A DNA stretch of 64,000 bases, taken from contig JALHMH010000014.1 in the NCBI GenBank assembly GCA_022844165.1, forward strand, positions 1-64,000, in the 5' to 3' direction. This stretch comes from Lysobacterales bacterium (GTDB lineage Bacteria; Pseudomonadota; Gammaproteobacteria; Xanthomonadales; SZUA-5). How positions within the stretch are numbered: position 1 is the first letter of the stretch; every line of letters starts with the position of its first letter. The notes beneath the pieces are model-generated. The model was given only the letters and a program-made list of their open reading frames with translations, made no database searches and had not been told where the DNA came from. Shown piece by piece: positions 35,795-45,655 of this stretch. The position numbers were made by a program, and so were the translations under genes.

Positions 35795-36806
35795 TCTCGT
35801 GCTGGTCGCCTGGACTCTGCTCAAAGTTCTGTTGGTAACGGTTCCGCTCATTCTGTGCGTGGCGTTTTACACATTGGCCGAGCGCCGCGTGATTGGCTAC
35901 ATGCAAGTCAGGCTGGGGCCCATGCATATCGGGCCTTGGGGACTGCTGCAGCCGTTCGCCGATGTTTTCAAGATGTTGTTCAAGGAACTGGTGATTCCGA
36001 GCAACGCCGATCGTTTTTTATACGTGATCGCGCCATTGCTGGCGCTGGCACCCGCTTTCGCCGCCTGGGCGGTTGTGCCGTTTTCTGAGGGCGTCGCGCT
36101 TTCGCAGATTGATGCCGGGCTCCTGTATTTGCTGGCGATGACCTCACTGGGTGTGTACGGTGTCATCCTGGCTGGGTGGGCGTCCAACTCGAAGTATGCC
36201 TTTCTCGGCGCGATGCGCTCAGCGGCGCAGATCGTCAGCTATGAAATTGCGATGGGCTTTGCACTGGTTGGTGTGTTGATCGCGGCCGGTAGCCTGAATC
36301 TCGAGAAGATCGTCTTGGCTCAGGCAGGTAACCTGGGTTTTCTGGAGTGGTTCTGGCTGCCGCTGTTGCCGTTGTTCCTGGTGTACCTGATTTCGGGTGT
36401 TGCTGAAACCAATCGAGCGCCCTTCGACGTCGCCGAAGGTGAGTCCGAAATTGTTGCCGGGTTCCACGTTGAATATTCGGGGTCCGCGTTCGCAGTGTTC
36501 TTCCTTGCCGAATACGCGAACATGATCTTGATCAGCTTCCTGACGGCGCTGCTTTTCATGGGTGGATGGTTGAGCCCGTTTCAGGGTCTCATTGGCGGAC
36601 CTTTGGGTGCACCAAGCCCGGTCTGGTTGCTTGCCAAAGCGGCATTCTTCATGTTCTGTTTCTTGTGGTTTCGTGCGACGTTTCCGCGGTACCGCTACGA
36701 TCAGATCATGCGTTTGGGATGGAAGATCTTCATCCCGATCACCATCGTTTGGATCGCTGTCGCGGCTGTATTGGTTGTGACCGGTGTATTGGAGCGCGGA
36801 ACTTAA
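35787..36806 (+). CDS. nuoH: NADH-quinone oxidoreductase subunit H
   Basis: Membrane subunit (ND1 type) that joins the two arms and forms the quinone entrance. The 339-residue protein has about eight helices. Conserved loops are [45 protein letters not shown], and the acidic [20 protein letters not shown], which lies near the quinone cavity. The ATG at 35787 follows AGGTGA inside the end of nuoG. nuoI follows after an 81-base gap, the largest inside the operon apart from the tRNA region. Confidence 0.96.
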   Translation: MDDLVLVAWTLLKVLLVTVPLILCVAFYTLAERRVIGYMQVRLGPMHIGPWGLLQPFADVFKMLFKELVIPSNADRFLYVIAPLLALAPAFAAWAVVPFSEGVALSQIDAGLLYLLAMTSLGVYGVILAGWASNSKYAFLGAMRSAAQIVSYEIAMGFALVGVLIAAGSLNLEKIVLAQAGNLGFLEWFWLPLLPLFLVYLISGVAETNRAPFDVAEGESEIVAGFHVEYSGSAFAVFFLAEYANMILISFLTALLFMGGWLSPFQGLIGGPLGAPSPVWLLAKAAFFMFCFLWFRATFPRYRYDQIMRLGWKIFIPITIVWIAVAAVLVVTGVLERGT

Positions 36807-36887
36807 CTTCGGCGCTGGATGGCTGGGCTCGTGGATCACGCGCGAAGACCTGGAAATCGAAAAGCCGAATGCTGTGAGGAGTCACCG

Positions 36888-37376
36888 ATGGGTGCGATAA
36901 CGCATTACTTGAAGAGCCTGATGCTCAAAGAGTTGCTGGTGGGCTTGTCGCTCACCGGGCGCTACTTCTTTCGGCCCAAATACACGTTGCGGTACCCAGA
37001 AGAAAAGACACCCAAAAGCAACCGATTTCGCGGGCTGCATGCGCTCAGGCGGTACCCGAATGGCGAAGAGCGCTGTATCGCATGCAAGTTGTGTGAAGCA
37101 GTTTGTCCCGCTCTGGCGATCACCATCGATTCGGAACAGCGCGGCGACGGTACGCGTCGCACGACACGTTACGATATCGACCTGTTCAAGTGCATTTTCT
37201 GCGGGTTCTGCGAAGAGTCGTGCCCGGTAGACTCGATCGTAGAGACCGACATCCATGAGTATTACTTCGAACAGCGCGGCGAGAACGTCGTCAACAAGAA
37301 GCAGTTGCTCGCCATCGGAGATCGCTTCGAGGCAGAGATTGCGGCTGCGCGTGCGCTAGACGCGCCTTACCGATAA
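36888..37376 (+). CDS. nuoI: NADH-quinone oxidoreductase subunit I
   Basis: 23-kDa-type (TYKY) ferredoxin-like subunit with clusters N6a and N6b. The 162-residue protein has two [4Fe-4S] motifs, [15 protein letters not shown] and [18 protein letters not shown], preceded by the usual [16 protein letters not shown]. The start at 36888 has GAGGAG nearby and is preferred over the longer open frame from 36819, which overlaps nothing conserved. nuoJ follows after 10 bases. Confidence 0.96.
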   Translation: MGAITHYLKSLMLKELLVGLSLTGRYFFRPKYTLRYPEEKTPKSNRFRGLHALRRYPNGEERCIACKLCEAVCPALAITIDSEQRGDGTRRTTRYDIDLFKCIFCGFCEESCPVDSIVETDIHEYYFEQRGENVVNKKQLLAIGDRFEAEIAAARALDAPYR

Positions 37377-37386
37377 GGATTCACCG

Positions 37387-38001
37387 ATGGTGGTCGAACA
37401 AGTTCTGTTTTTCGCGCTTGGCGGCATGCTGCTTCTGGCTGGCCTGGGCGTTGTGACACTCAAGAATCCGGTGCATGCCGCGATGAGTCTGGTGCTGACC
37501 TTTTTCACCAGTTCGATGCTTTGGATCCTGCTGCGCGCCGAATTTCTTGGCATCGTTCTGATTCTGGTGTACGTCGGCGCGGTCATGGTGCTGTTTTTGT
37601 TCGTCGTCATGATGCTCGATATCAATGTCACGCCATTGCGTGAGGGATTCGCGCGCTTCCTGCCAGTGGGTGCGACGGTCGCTGCGTTGATGGCCGTTCA
37701 GATGATCATGGTGCTATCGAGCAAACATTTCGGATTCGACCAGTTTGCGCAACCCGCAGCCGTCACTGAAGGCAGTAATACCGAGGCGCTCGGGCTGGAG
37801 CTCTACACAAACTACGTTTATCCATTCGAGATCGCGGCAGTCATCTTGCTGGTCGCGATCGTTGCTGCGATCACGCTGACGCATCGCAAGCGTGAAGGCG
37901 GCAAAACACAGAACATCGATAAACAGGTACAGGTGCGCCGCGACGATCGCTTGCGAATCGTCAAAGTCGCATCGGAATCCAATGAGGGTGGCGGCACATG
38001 A
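37387..38001 (+). CDS. nuoJ: NADH-quinone oxidoreductase subunit J
   Basis: Membrane subunit (ND6 type), 204 residues with five predicted helices. Markers are [20 protein letters not shown] and the helix [21 protein letters not shown], whose bulge region is conserved in the family. It ends in a charged cytoplasmic tail rich in Lys, Arg and Gln (about 38 residues). AAGGA lies seven bases before the ATG at 37387. The stop overlaps the nuoK start (ATGA). Confidence 0.94.
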   Translation: MVVEQVLFFALGGMLLLAGLGVVTLKNPVHAAMSLVLTFFTSSMLWILLRAEFLGIVLILVYVGAVMVLFLFVVMMLDINVTPLREGFARFLPVGATVAALMAVQMIMVLSSKHFGFDQFAQPAAVTEGSNTEALGLELYTNYVYPFEIAAVILLVAIVAAITLTHRKREGGKTQNIDKQVQVRRDDRLRIVKVASESNEGGGT

Positions 38002-38303
38002 TTCCGTTGAACTGGTGGCTCATTCTCGCCGCACTGCTGTTCTGTATCAGTGTCGCCGGCATCTTCATCAATCGAAAGAATTTAATCGTTCTGCTTATGG
38101 CGATCGAGTTGATGTTGCTGAGCGTCAACATGAATTTTGTTGCTTTCTCGCGCTACCTCGACGATATGGCCGGGCAGGTGTTCGTCTTTTTCATACTGAC
38201 GGTTGCGGCTGCAGAGGCTGCCATCGGGCTGGCGATTCTGGTTGTGCTGTTCCGCAATCGCCGCACGATCAACGTCGGCGAAATCGATTCGCTGCGGGGC
38301 TAG
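37998..38303 (+). CDS. nuoK: NADH-quinone oxidoreductase subunit K
   Basis: Membrane subunit (ND4L type) of 101 residues with three helices. It carries the two conserved membrane glutamates: one in [14 protein letters not shown], the other in [13 protein letters not shown], which take part in proton transfer toward the antiporter-like subunits. NFVAFSR follows the first. It overlaps nuoJ by four bases and precedes nuoL by three. Confidence 0.96.
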   Translation: MIPLNWWLILAALLFCISVAGIFINRKNLIVLLMAIELMLLSVNMNFVAFSRYLDDMAGQVFVFFILTVAAAEAAIGLAILVVLFRNRRTINVGEIDSLRG

Positions 38304-38306
38304 CAA

Positions 38307-40325
38307 ATGATCACATCCTCATTGTTACTGACCATCGCGCTATCGCCGCTCGTCGGCGCCGTCGTCGCTGGCCTTCTCGGCAAGCAAGTGGGACGCGCCG
38401 GAGCGCATACCGTCACCATTCTGGGTGTGGCGATCAGCGCCGTGCTTAGCCTTTACGTTTTGAAGCTGATTGCAATCGACGGTCACCCGGCAGTTAACCT
38501 GTCAATCTATACCTGGTTCGAAATTGGCTCAATCAAGGCCGAGGTCGGATTCCTCGTCGATTCGTTGAGCGCGCTGATGATGTGCGTGGTCACCAGCGTG
38601 TCCTTGATGGTGCACATCTACACCATCGGCTACATGAAGGACGATCCAGGGTATCAGCGATTCTTTGCCTACATTTCGCTGTTCACCTTCGCAATGTTGA
38701 TGCTGGTGATGAGCAACAACTTTATGCAGCTGTTCTTTGGCTGGGAAGCGGTTGGGTTGGTGTCGTATCTGCTGATCGGGTTCTGGTACAAGCGCCCGAC
38801 TGCGATCTTTGCGAACCTCAAAGCCTTTCTCGTCAATCGTGTTGGCGACTTCGGCTTCTTGCTCGGCATCGGCATGTTGCTCGCTTATCTGGGCACGCTC
38901 GACTACGCGACGGCTTTCGCGCGCGCGCCTGAACTGGTAGGGCAAACGTTTACGCCTTGGGGCACGACTGAGTGGGCAGTGCCGACGGTCATCTGCATCC
39001 TGCTGTTCATCGGTGCGATGGGCAAGAGCGCCCAGGTGCCACTGCATGTGTGGCTGCCCGATTCGATGGAAGGCCCGACGCCGATTTCGGCGTTAATTCA
39101 TGCCGCTACCATGGTCACAGCGGGCATTTTTATGGTTGCGCGCATGTCGCCACTGTACGAGCTCAGCGAAACGGCGCTGTCGTTTATTCTCGTGATCGGC
39201 GCGATCACGGCGTTGTTCATGGGCCTGATCGGTGTTGTTCAGAACGACATCAAGCGTGTCGTCGCCTATTCGACGTTATCGCAGTTGGGTTACATGACAG
39301 TCGCACTAGGCGCCTCGGCCTACTCGGCCGCGATTTTTCATCTGATGACGCATGCATTCTTCAAAGCGCTGCTCTTCCTTGGCGCAGGTTCGGTCATCAT
39401 TGCGTTGCACCATGAGCAGGATCTGCGGCGCATGGGTGGGCTCTCCAAGTACATGCGCATTACCTGGATCACGGCCTGGGCCGGCACCCTGGCGCTGATT
39501 GGCTTTCCGGGCACCAGCGGATTTTTCTCCAAAGATGCGATTCTGATCGCCGTACAGCATGCCGATCGGCCCGGCGCGACCTTCGCCTATATTTGTGTGC
39601 TTCTGGGCGTTGCGATCACCGCGTTTTACAGCTTCCGCATGTTGTACCTGGCGTTCCATGGCCAGGAACGTTTTGAGCACGGCGGCGTTCATGACGAACA
39701 TCACAATGACCATGGTACGCACGATGACCACGGTCATCACAGCGGCCGACCGCACGAGTCGCCCTGGGTCGTCACCTTGCCGCTGATTCTGCTGGCCATT
39801 CCCTCACTATTGATAGGCGCCTTCACCGCAGGCCCATTGCTTTTCGGCAGCTTCTTCGATGGCGCGATTTTCGTCGCCGATGGGCGTGAGCCGCTGGCGG
39901 AAATGGCGCATCACTTCGAACACGGCGCACTCGCCTTCACGCTGCATGGTTTCGTGACCTTGCCGGTATGGCTGGCGCTCGGTGGCTTCGCGCTTGCGAG
40001 CTATATCTATCTGCTCAATCCCGCGGTCGCCGAGAAGGCCAGTCAAGTCCTCGCGCCCATTCATCGCATCCTGGAGAAAAAATATGGATTCGATGAGTTG
40101 TATCAGGCGCTGTTTGCCAGAGGCAGCGTCGGGATGGGTAAGCTGTTCTGGCAGGCAGGCGATCAGGCGATCATCGATGGCGCACTGGTCAATGGCACGG
40201 CGGGACTGGTTGCACGTACGGCCTTCGCCATCCGGCGTTTGCAATCGGGATTTCTCTACCACTACGCCTTCATGATGATCTTGGGTTTGATCGTCGTGAT
40301 CGGCGCCTTTGCGTTGTTGCAGTGA
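38307..40325 (+). CDS. nuoL: NADH-quinone oxidoreductase subunit L
   Basis: Largest antiporter-like membrane subunit (ND5 type), 672 residues with the long lateral helix near the C-terminus. Markers are FFGWEAVGLVSYLLIGFWY (conserved Glu), FIGAMGKSAQVPLHVWLPDS (conserved Lys), PTPISALIHAATMVTAG, and the second-half IAYSTLSQLGYM-like region (VVAYSTLSQLGYM). A loop of about 26 residues around 39678-39756 is extremely His/Asp-rich (GGVHDEHHNDHGTHDDHGHH). Such loops occur in NuoL of several proteobacteria. The start ATG at 38307 lies 3 bases after the nuoK stop. Confidence 0.96.
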   Translation: MITSSLLLTIALSPLVGAVVAGLLGKQVGRAGAHTVTILGVAISAVLSLYVLKLIAIDGHPAVNLSIYTWFEIGSIKAEVGFLVDSLSALMMCVVTSVSLMVHIYTIGYMKDDPGYQRFFAYISLFTFAMLMLVMSNNFMQLFFGWEAVGLVSYLLIGFWYKRPTAIFANLKAFLVNRVGDFGFLLGIGMLLAYLGTLDYATAFARAPELVGQTFTPWGTTEWAVPTVICILLFIGAMGKSAQVPLHVWLPDSMEGPTPISALIHAATMVTAGIFMVARMSPLYELSETALSFILVIGAITALFMGLIGVVQNDIKRVVAYSTLSQLGYMTVALGASAYSAAIFHLMTHAFFKALLFLGAGSVIIALHHEQDLRRMGGLSKYMRITWITAWAGTLALIGFPGTSGFFSKDAILIAVQHADRPGATFAYICVLLGVAITAFYSFRMLYLAFHGQERFEHGGVHDEHHNDHGTHDDHGHHSGRPHESPWVVTLPLILLAIPSLLIGAFTAGPLLFGSFFDGAIFVADGREPLAEMAHHFEHGALAFTLHGFVTLPVWLALGGFALASYIYLLNPAVAEKASQVLAPIHRILEKKYGFDELYQALFARGSVGMGKLFWQAGDQAIIDGALVNGTAGLVARTAFAIRRLQSGFLYHYAFMMILGLIVVIGAFALLQ

Positions 40326-40334
40326 GTGCCCAGC

Positions 40335-41849
40335 ATGTTTGACGTCATTTTATCGTTGCTGATCTGGGTACCGATTGCCGGCGGTGTTGCCGTGCTCACG
40401 ACGGGTGAGCGGGCCGCTAACGGGGGGAAGTGGCTGGCACTCTTGGTCGCGCTCTTCACTTTGGGCCTGTGCGTGCCGCTGTGGATGAGCTTCGACACCA
40501 CGACAGCCAACTTGCAGTTCGTCGAACGCGTGGCGTGGATCCGCACGTTCGATATCGAGTACTACCTGGGTATCGATGGCTTCAGTCTGCCGCTGATCGT
40601 TCTGACCTGCATTATTACGGTGCTGGTCCTGGTGAGTGCGTGGGAAGTCATCGAGTACAAGGCTACACAGTACTACGCCGCATTCCTGATGCTTGCCGGC
40701 ATGATGAACGGCGTGTTCGCCGCGCAGGACGCAATCCTGTTTTACGTGTTCTTCGAGGCGATGCTCATTCCGATGTTCGTGATCATCGGTGTCTGGGGCG
40801 GCCCGAAACGCGTCTATGCCACCTTCAAATTCTTCCTGTACACGTTCCTGGGCTCGGTATTCATGCTGATCGGGCTGGTGTACTTGTATTTGAAGGGCCA
40901 GAGCTTCCAGCTGATCGATCTGCAATCGATGACGCTGAATATGACCGAGCAGACGTGGTTGTTCTTTGCTTTCCTTGTTGCATTTGCGGTCAAGATTCCG
41001 ATGTTCCCGGTCCACACGTGGCTGCCAGACGCGCACGTCGAAGCGCCGACGGGCGGATCGATGGTACTGGCCGCTGTCATGCTGAAGATCGGCGGCTATG
41101 GATTCTTGCGTTTCTCAATGCCGATTGCGCCTGATGCTTCAGCCGCTTACGCATGGCTGATCATTACGCTGTCACTGATTGCGGTCGTGTACATTGGTTT
41201 TGTGGCACTGGCGCAGCAGGATATGAAAAAGCTGATCGCGTACTCGTCGATCAGCCACATGGGTTTCGTGACACTGGGCCTGTTCATCGCCTTTGCACTG
41301 GTGCTTGAGGGGAACGCTCCAGACACAGCAGCGCTCGCAGTGCAGGGCGCGATGGTGCAGATGATCTCGCATGGGTTCATCTCGGCGGCGATGTTCGGTG
41401 CTGTGGGTGTGCTTTACGATCGCGTGCACAGCCGACAAATCGCCGATTACGGCGGCGTGATGAACACCATGCCTTGGTTCGGCGCCTTCATGGTGCTGTT
41501 CGCTATGGCCAACTGCGGTTTGCCCGGCACCAGTGGTTTCGTTGGCGAGTTCATGGTCATTCTTGCTGCCGTTAAGGCCAATTTCTGGATCGCATTCGCG
41601 GCCGCGCTGACACTCATCATTGGGGCGGCCTACACCTTGTGGCTGGTCAAGCGCGTGATTTTCGGTGATGTTGCGAACTCGAATGTTGCGGAGTTGCAAG
41701 ATCTCAATAGCCGTGAGTGGATCGTCATGGGTGTGCTCGCGTTTTTTGTGCTGCTGATTGGTTTGTGGCCAGCGCCGCTGATCGACGTCATGCAGCCAAG
41801 CGTCGAGGCATTGCTCAAACATTTGGCGCAGACGAAGTTGATTGGGTAG
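40335..41849 (+). CDS. nuoM: NADH-quinone oxidoreductase subunit M
   Basis: Antiporter-like membrane subunit (ND4 type), 504 residues from the ATG at 40335 (a GTG three codons earlier is also possible). Markers are GIDGFSLPLIVLT, FYVFFEAMLIPMFVIIGVWGG (conserved Glu), FAVKIPMFPVHTWLPDAHVE (conserved Lys), EAPTGGSMVLAAVMLKIGGYG and KLIAYSSISHMGFV, all in the expected order for the proton-pumping module. nuoN follows after nine bases. Confidence 0.95.
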   Translation: MFDVILSLLIWVPIAGGVAVLTTGERAANGGKWLALLVALFTLGLCVPLWMSFDTTTANLQFVERVAWIRTFDIEYYLGIDGFSLPLIVLTCIITVLVLVSAWEVIEYKATQYYAAFLMLAGMMNGVFAAQDAILFYVFFEAMLIPMFVIIGVWGGPKRVYATFKFFLYTFLGSVFMLIGLVYLYLKGQSFQLIDLQSMTLNMTEQTWLFFAFLVAFAVKIPMFPVHTWLPDAHVEAPTGGSMVLAAVMLKIGGYGFLRFSMPIAPDASAAYAWLIITLSLIAVVYIGFVALAQQDMKKLIAYSSISHMGFVTLGLFIAFALVLEGNAPDTAALAVQGAMVQMISHGFISAAMFGAVGVLYDRVHSRQIADYGGVMNTMPWFGAFMVLFAMANCGLPGTSGFVGEFMVILAAVKANFWIAFAAALTLIIGAAYTLWLVKRVIFGDVANSNVAELQDLNSREWIVMGVLAFFVLLIGLWPAPLIDVMQPSVEALLKHLAQTKLIG

Positions 41850-41858
41850 AGAAACGGC

Positions 41859-43298
41859 ATGATTGAAACTTGGTCTGATTTGATTCCGCTGCTGCCCGAG
41901 CTCTTTTTGCTTGGGATGATCAACATCATCTTGATCGCAGGGCTTTTCATCGACGAGAAGCGTCGCGGCATCGTGCATTTTCTGGCGATCCTGACTTTGG
42001 TGTTTACCGCCATCATCACGATGCGTGATTTCAATGTGCTGCAGCGCTACACGGCGCTCGGCGGCATGTTTGTACGCGACGGCGTGAGCGATGTACTGAA
42101 GCTGTTTATCTATCTCACGACGGCCGTCGTGTTCGTGTACGCCAAGCACTCGCTACGTGTCAGCAAGTTGTTTGTCGCGGAGTACTACACGCTGGTTCTG
42201 TTCGCGGTCCTGGGCATGTGTATCCTGGTTTCAGGTGGCAACTTGCTGACGATCTATCTGGGGCTGGAGTTGTTGGCACTTTCCAGTTACGCACTGGTTG
42301 CGCTCGATCGCGATTCGCCTTCAGCCTCTGAATCCGCCATGAAGTATTTCGTACTCGGAGCGCTGGCTTCGGGTCTGCTTTTGTACGGTATGTCCATGCT
42401 CTACGGCCTTACCGGAAGCTTGGAACTGGCCGTTATTGCGAAGAAACTTGCGAGCGGCGATTTGCCACCGATCCTGATGGCCTTTACGATTACCTTTATC
42501 GTCGTTGGCATCGCCTTTAAGTTTGGCGCTGCGCCATTCCATATGTGGGTTCCAGACGTTTATCACGGGGCTCCGACTGCAGTGACCCTGTTCATCTCAT
42601 CGGCGCCAAAACTCGCCGCCGCTGGAATGGCTTTCCGCGTATTGGCGGAAGGATTGGAACCACGCGTGCAGGATTGGGCGCAGATGCTGGGTTTTTTAGC
42701 TCTGTTATCGCTGGTGATCGGCAACCTGGCAGCGATCGCGCAGACCAACTTGAAGCGCATGTTGGCGTATTCAACGATTTCGCATGTGGGCTTCATTTTG
42801 CTCGGTATTCTCGCCGGCGACGAGGCAGGTATGGCCGCCGCAATGTTCTACGTCATCGTGTACGCGCTGATGAGTACCGCTGCGTTTGGGCTCATTATCG
42901 CGCTCTCCCGAGCTGGCTTCGATGCCGAGCGTATCGAGGACTTCAAGGGCTTGAACCAGCGCCACCCCTGGTTTGCGTTCCTGATGCTGGTGACCATGGC
43001 GTCAATGGCTGGATTTCCACCAACGATCGGGTTTTTTGCCAAGCTGTATGTCCTGCAAGCGGCGGTTGATGCGGGTTGGTTGTGGTTGGCGATCACGTCT
43101 GTGGTCTTTGCCGTGATCGGCGCGTATTACTACTTGCGGGTTATCAAGGTGATGTACTTTGACGAACCCGAAGTCGATCACAAGATCAGTGTGCCTGGCG
43201 ACGTACGCTCGGTATTGGCGGTGAATGTTGTGATGCTTCTTGTGCTCACGATCATGGCCGGCCCGCTGACGCGTCTGTGCGAGCAGGCCTGGTACTGA
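41859..43298 (+). CDS. nuoN: NADH-quinone oxidoreductase subunit N
   Basis: Antiporter-like membrane subunit (ND2 type), 479 residues, last gene of the complex I operon. Markers are YLGLELLALSSYALVALDR (conserved Glu), KYFVLGALASGLLLYGMSML, FKFGAAPFHMWVPDVYHGAP (conserved Lys), TNLKRMLAYSTISHVGFI and GFPPTIGFFAKLYV. The set of 14 genes is complete, so the product should be an ordinary proton-pumping NADH dehydrogenase. A hairpin CGTGTT-GG-AACACG lies downstream at 43417-43430. Confidence 0.96.
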   Translation: MIETWSDLIPLLPELFLLGMINIILIAGLFIDEKRRGIVHFLAILTLVFTAIITMRDFNVLQRYTALGGMFVRDGVSDVLKLFIYLTTAVVFVYAKHSLRVSKLFVAEYYTLVLFAVLGMCILVSGGNLLTIYLGLELLALSSYALVALDRDSPSASESAMKYFVLGALASGLLLYGMSMLYGLTGSLELAVIAKKLASGDLPPILMAFTITFIVVGIAFKFGAAPFHMWVPDVYHGAPTAVTLFISSAPKLAAAGMAFRVLAEGLEPRVQDWAQMLGFLALLSLVIGNLAAIAQTNLKRMLAYSTISHVGFILLGILAGDEAGMAAAMFYVIVYALMSTAAFGLIIALSRAGFDAERIEDFKGLNQRHPWFAFLMLVTMASMAGFPPTIGFFAKLYVLQAAVDAGWLWLAITSVVFAVIGAYYYLRVIKVMYFDEPEVDHKISVPGDVRSVLAVNVVMLLVLTIMAGPLTRLCEQAWY

Positions 43299-43471
43299 AC
43301 TGGGGCCTGCGCCTTTGCTGCACTGGCTCCGATCTCATCGCTTGTGATGCGAATTCCGGAACAGCTTATTGTTGAGCACGATGTGGTTTTTTCCGAACCA
43401 ATCGGCCTTTCTTCCGCGTGTTGGAACACGTAGCCTTGACGCCTGAATCGGGGCAAAAAAAGGGGGAATCT

Positions 43472-44167
43472 GTGAGCGAGGAGAAAAAGCCGTTTGATGT
43501 ATTTGAGCTGGCGGCCGCGATACTGCTGGGCTTGGGTGCGATCGGCGCATCGGTGGCAGGACATCAGGGGAATTTGTGGGGTGGTCAGAGTGTTGAAGCC
43601 TATGGTGAGTCAGCTGCGCTGACGACGAAGGCGTCAACAACTTATAACGATGAACTGACCACATACATGCAGGATGTTCAGGCCGACGTGCGCTCCAAGG
43701 AGTTGATCTGGGAAGCGATCGAGTCTGATGATGAAGTGGCGAGTGAACGTCAGTTGGGTATGGCCAGCTGGCTGTTAACGTCGCAACTGTCGGATTCGGC
43801 CTACGCATTTCTCGGACTGCCGGAAGCCAAGCGCACGGAATACCAGGAAGGCGATGAGGCGGTCGTCCTTTCCATGGAAGACTTGGAAAAGGCCCTTAAT
43901 ACAGACCTCAATGACGATTACGTCGACGAAGTGTTTTCGACCAGTGCGGGCGAGTTTGAGTCCGCAGACAAGCGCTTCCTTGAAGGCCGGAATGCAAACA
44001 ACATTGGTGATGAGTTTTCGCTGGCAACCGTGATCTTGACGGTGGCGTTGTTCTTCGGCGGTTTGTCGCTTGTGTTCAAGTCGGGAATTCGCTGGGGCTT
44101 TTTGTCCCTGGGTTTCGCAATACTCGTTTTCGGCGTGGGTTATATGACGACTTTGACCTGGGCCTGA
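43472..44167 (+). CDS. Membrane protein of unknown function
   Basis: A 231-residue protein that I do not recognise with confidence. It has an N-terminal helix (FELAAAILLGLGAIGASVAG), a middle acidic soluble part of about 130 residues facing one side of the membrane (many Glu, Asp, Ser), and two C-terminal helices (ATVILTVALFFGGLSLVF and GFLSLGFAILVFGVGYM). The pattern is like the DUF4337-type membrane proteins, but this is tentative. The GTG at 43472 follows GGGGGA closely; a frame from 43418 would add 18 residues of no obvious kind. It stands alone between nuoN and the lyase gene. Confidence 0.6.
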   Translation: MSEEKKPFDVFELAAAILLGLGAIGASVAGHQGNLWGGQSVEAYGESAALTTKASTTYNDELTTYMQDVQADVRSKELIWEAIESDDEVASERQLGMASWLLTSQLSDSAYAFLGLPEAKRTEYQEGDEAVVLSMEDLEKALNTDLNDDYVDEVFSTSAGEFESADKRFLEGRNANNIGDEFSLATVILTVALFFGGLSLVFKSGIRWGFLSLGFAILVFGVGYMTTLTWA

Positions 44168-44234
44168 GCGGGTTGATGGTTGATTTCAAACCTCGCCGCG
44201 CATCCAGCTCACTTGGTGTCCCGAAAGTAGGGTG

Positions 44235-44263
44235 AACCAGGCTGTTAAGAAACAGCCTGGGTT
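44235..44263. terminator. Strong hairpin before the lyase gene
   Basis: AACC-AGGCTGTT and AACAGCCT-GGGTT pair around a 3-base loop (AAG) in the 197-base gap. It probably ends transcription of the upstream gene, but no T-run follows, so an attenuator or other structure is also possible. Confidence 0.45.
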
Positions 44264-44364
44264 ACCATTGAACCTCGGTCGTACGGCGACACCTATGCAC
44301 GAAGTCGAACCGGATCGCGCGTTGTCGCTATCCTTCGGCGTTTCATCTTCTTTGGGGGAGCACC

Positions 44365-45252
44365 ATGTCGCATCACTCTGCTGGCGCCCGTCTGCGTGAG
44401 GCGATGGTTGCCGAAAGACCGCTGCAGTTGCCTGGCGTGATCAATGCGTATGCTGCAATGCAGGCAGAACGCGCTGGATTCAGGTCGCTCTATGTGTCTG
44501 GTGCGGGCATTGCCAATGCGAGCTACGGTTTGCCCGATTTAGGCATGACCAGTCTGGACAACGTATGTGAAGACATCCGTCGTATCAGTGGCGCGACCCA
44601 GTTGCCCTTGCTGGTCGATGCGGACACGGGCTGGGGCGCGGTGTTTAACATCCAGCGGACTGTCAAAGAGTTCATTCGCGCCGGTGCCGCGGCCTGCCAT
44701 ATTGAAGATCAGGTGCAGGCCAAACGCTGCGGTCATCGTCCCGGCAAGGCCGTGGTCGCCAAGGAAGATTTTGCCGATCGCATCAAGGCTGCTGTCGACG
44801 GTCGCAACGACCCAGATTTTGTGATTGTTGCGCGCACCGACGCTCTCGCCGTCGAGGGCATCGATTCGGCGATCGAGCGTGCTGTGCTGGCACAAAATGC
44901 TGGCGCCGATGTGATCTTTGCTGAAGCCTGCACCACACTGCCGGAGTACCAGCGCTTTATCTCAGCGCTCAAGATTCCGGTGCTCGCCAATCTGACCGAG
45001 TTCGGCAAGACGCCGTACTTCACGGCAGACGAATTGGGCTCTATCGGCATCGCCATGATCATCTATCCGCTAAGTGCGTTTCGCGCCATGGCGAAGGCTG
45101 CCGAGGGCATCTACGCTGAGATCCGCCAGCAGCGCACGCAGAAGGAGGTTGTCGAGCGCATGCAGACGCGTATGGAATTGTACGATGTGCTCGGGTACCA
45201 CGCCTATGAGCGAAAGATCGATACCCTGTTCGGGAAAGGCGAGGGTGGATGA
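44365..45252 (+). CDS. prpB: Methylisocitrate lyase-family protein
   Basis: A 295-residue member of the isocitrate-lyase superfamily. The active-site signature is present: [10 protein letters not shown] (metal-binding Asp85, Asp87), then CHIEDQ and KRCGHRPGK (catalytic Cys122). The PrpB group cleaves 2-methylisocitrate to pyruvate and succinate in propionate breakdown. The neighbouring prpC and prpD genes of a normal cluster are absent here, so the assignment to methylisocitrate rather than a related substrate rests on the KRCGHRPGK form alone. An AT-poor leader with GGGGGAG precedes the start at 44365. Confidence 0.85.
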   Translation: MSHHSAGARLREAMVAERPLQLPGVINAYAAMQAERAGFRSLYVSGAGIANASYGLPDLGMTSLDNVCEDIRRISGATQLPLLVDADTGWGAVFNIQRTVKEFIRAGAAACHIEDQVQAKRCGHRPGKAVVAKEDFADRIKAAVDGRNDPDFVIVARTDALAVEGIDSAIERAVLAQNAGADVIFAEACTTLPEYQRFISALKIPVLANLTEFGKTPYFTADELGSIGIAMIIYPLSAFRAMAKAAEGIYAEIRQQRTQKEVVERMQTRMELYDVLGYHAYERKIDTLFGKGEGG

Positions 45253-45320
45253 CCTCATGCACTGTTCGGGACGAGCGAATCGCCACAATGTGACAGCGAC
45301 CTGCAACGCTGAGCAGAACG

Positions 45321-45557
45321 ATGGACTTGCTTGATCTACCGGCGAACGTTTTGCGCTTTTTGTGGTGGTTGATTCAAGATTGCTTCTTCTCGTTGGCCTG
45401 TTGGTGCGTGGGCTGGCTGGTTTGCCGAACTTTGACGTTGAACCGATACCCCAAAGAACGATTCACCGAGTTCAATGACCAACACTTGACGGTCAATCTC
45501 GTTGGACTTGTGACGCTGATTGCGGTGTTTGTTCTGGTGATCCTGGTCGTGTCTTGA
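45321..45557 (+). CDS. Small membrane protein of unknown function
   Basis: A 78-residue protein with two helices: one N-terminal (FLWWLIQDCFFSLACWCVGWL) and one C-terminal (VNLVGLVTLIAVFVLVILVV), separated by a basic/polar loop (RTLTLNRYPKERFTEFNDQH). No family is recognised. It starts 68 bases after the lyase gene, with no strong ribosome binding site, and ends about 100 bases before the esterase gene. Two clear helices support it as real, but it could still be a chance frame. Confidence 0.55.
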   Translation: MDLLDLPANVLRFLWWLIQDCFFSLACWCVGWLVCRTLTLNRYPKERFTEFNDQHLTVNLVGLVTLIAVFVLVILVVS

Positions 45558-45655
45558 AGTCGATCAAGCCGCTCCGCAGTTGACCGTTCGTACACTACTG
45601 TCAGCGATGACCGAATGCTCAAATCCTACCCAGCTTGCAAGTCTTGGGAGGAGAC

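Noticed and set aside
39678-39756. His-rich NuoL loop as a novel metal-binding feature
   Set aside because: Similar His/Asp-rich loops occur in NuoL of other proteobacteria as I recall, so I give it no separate finding.
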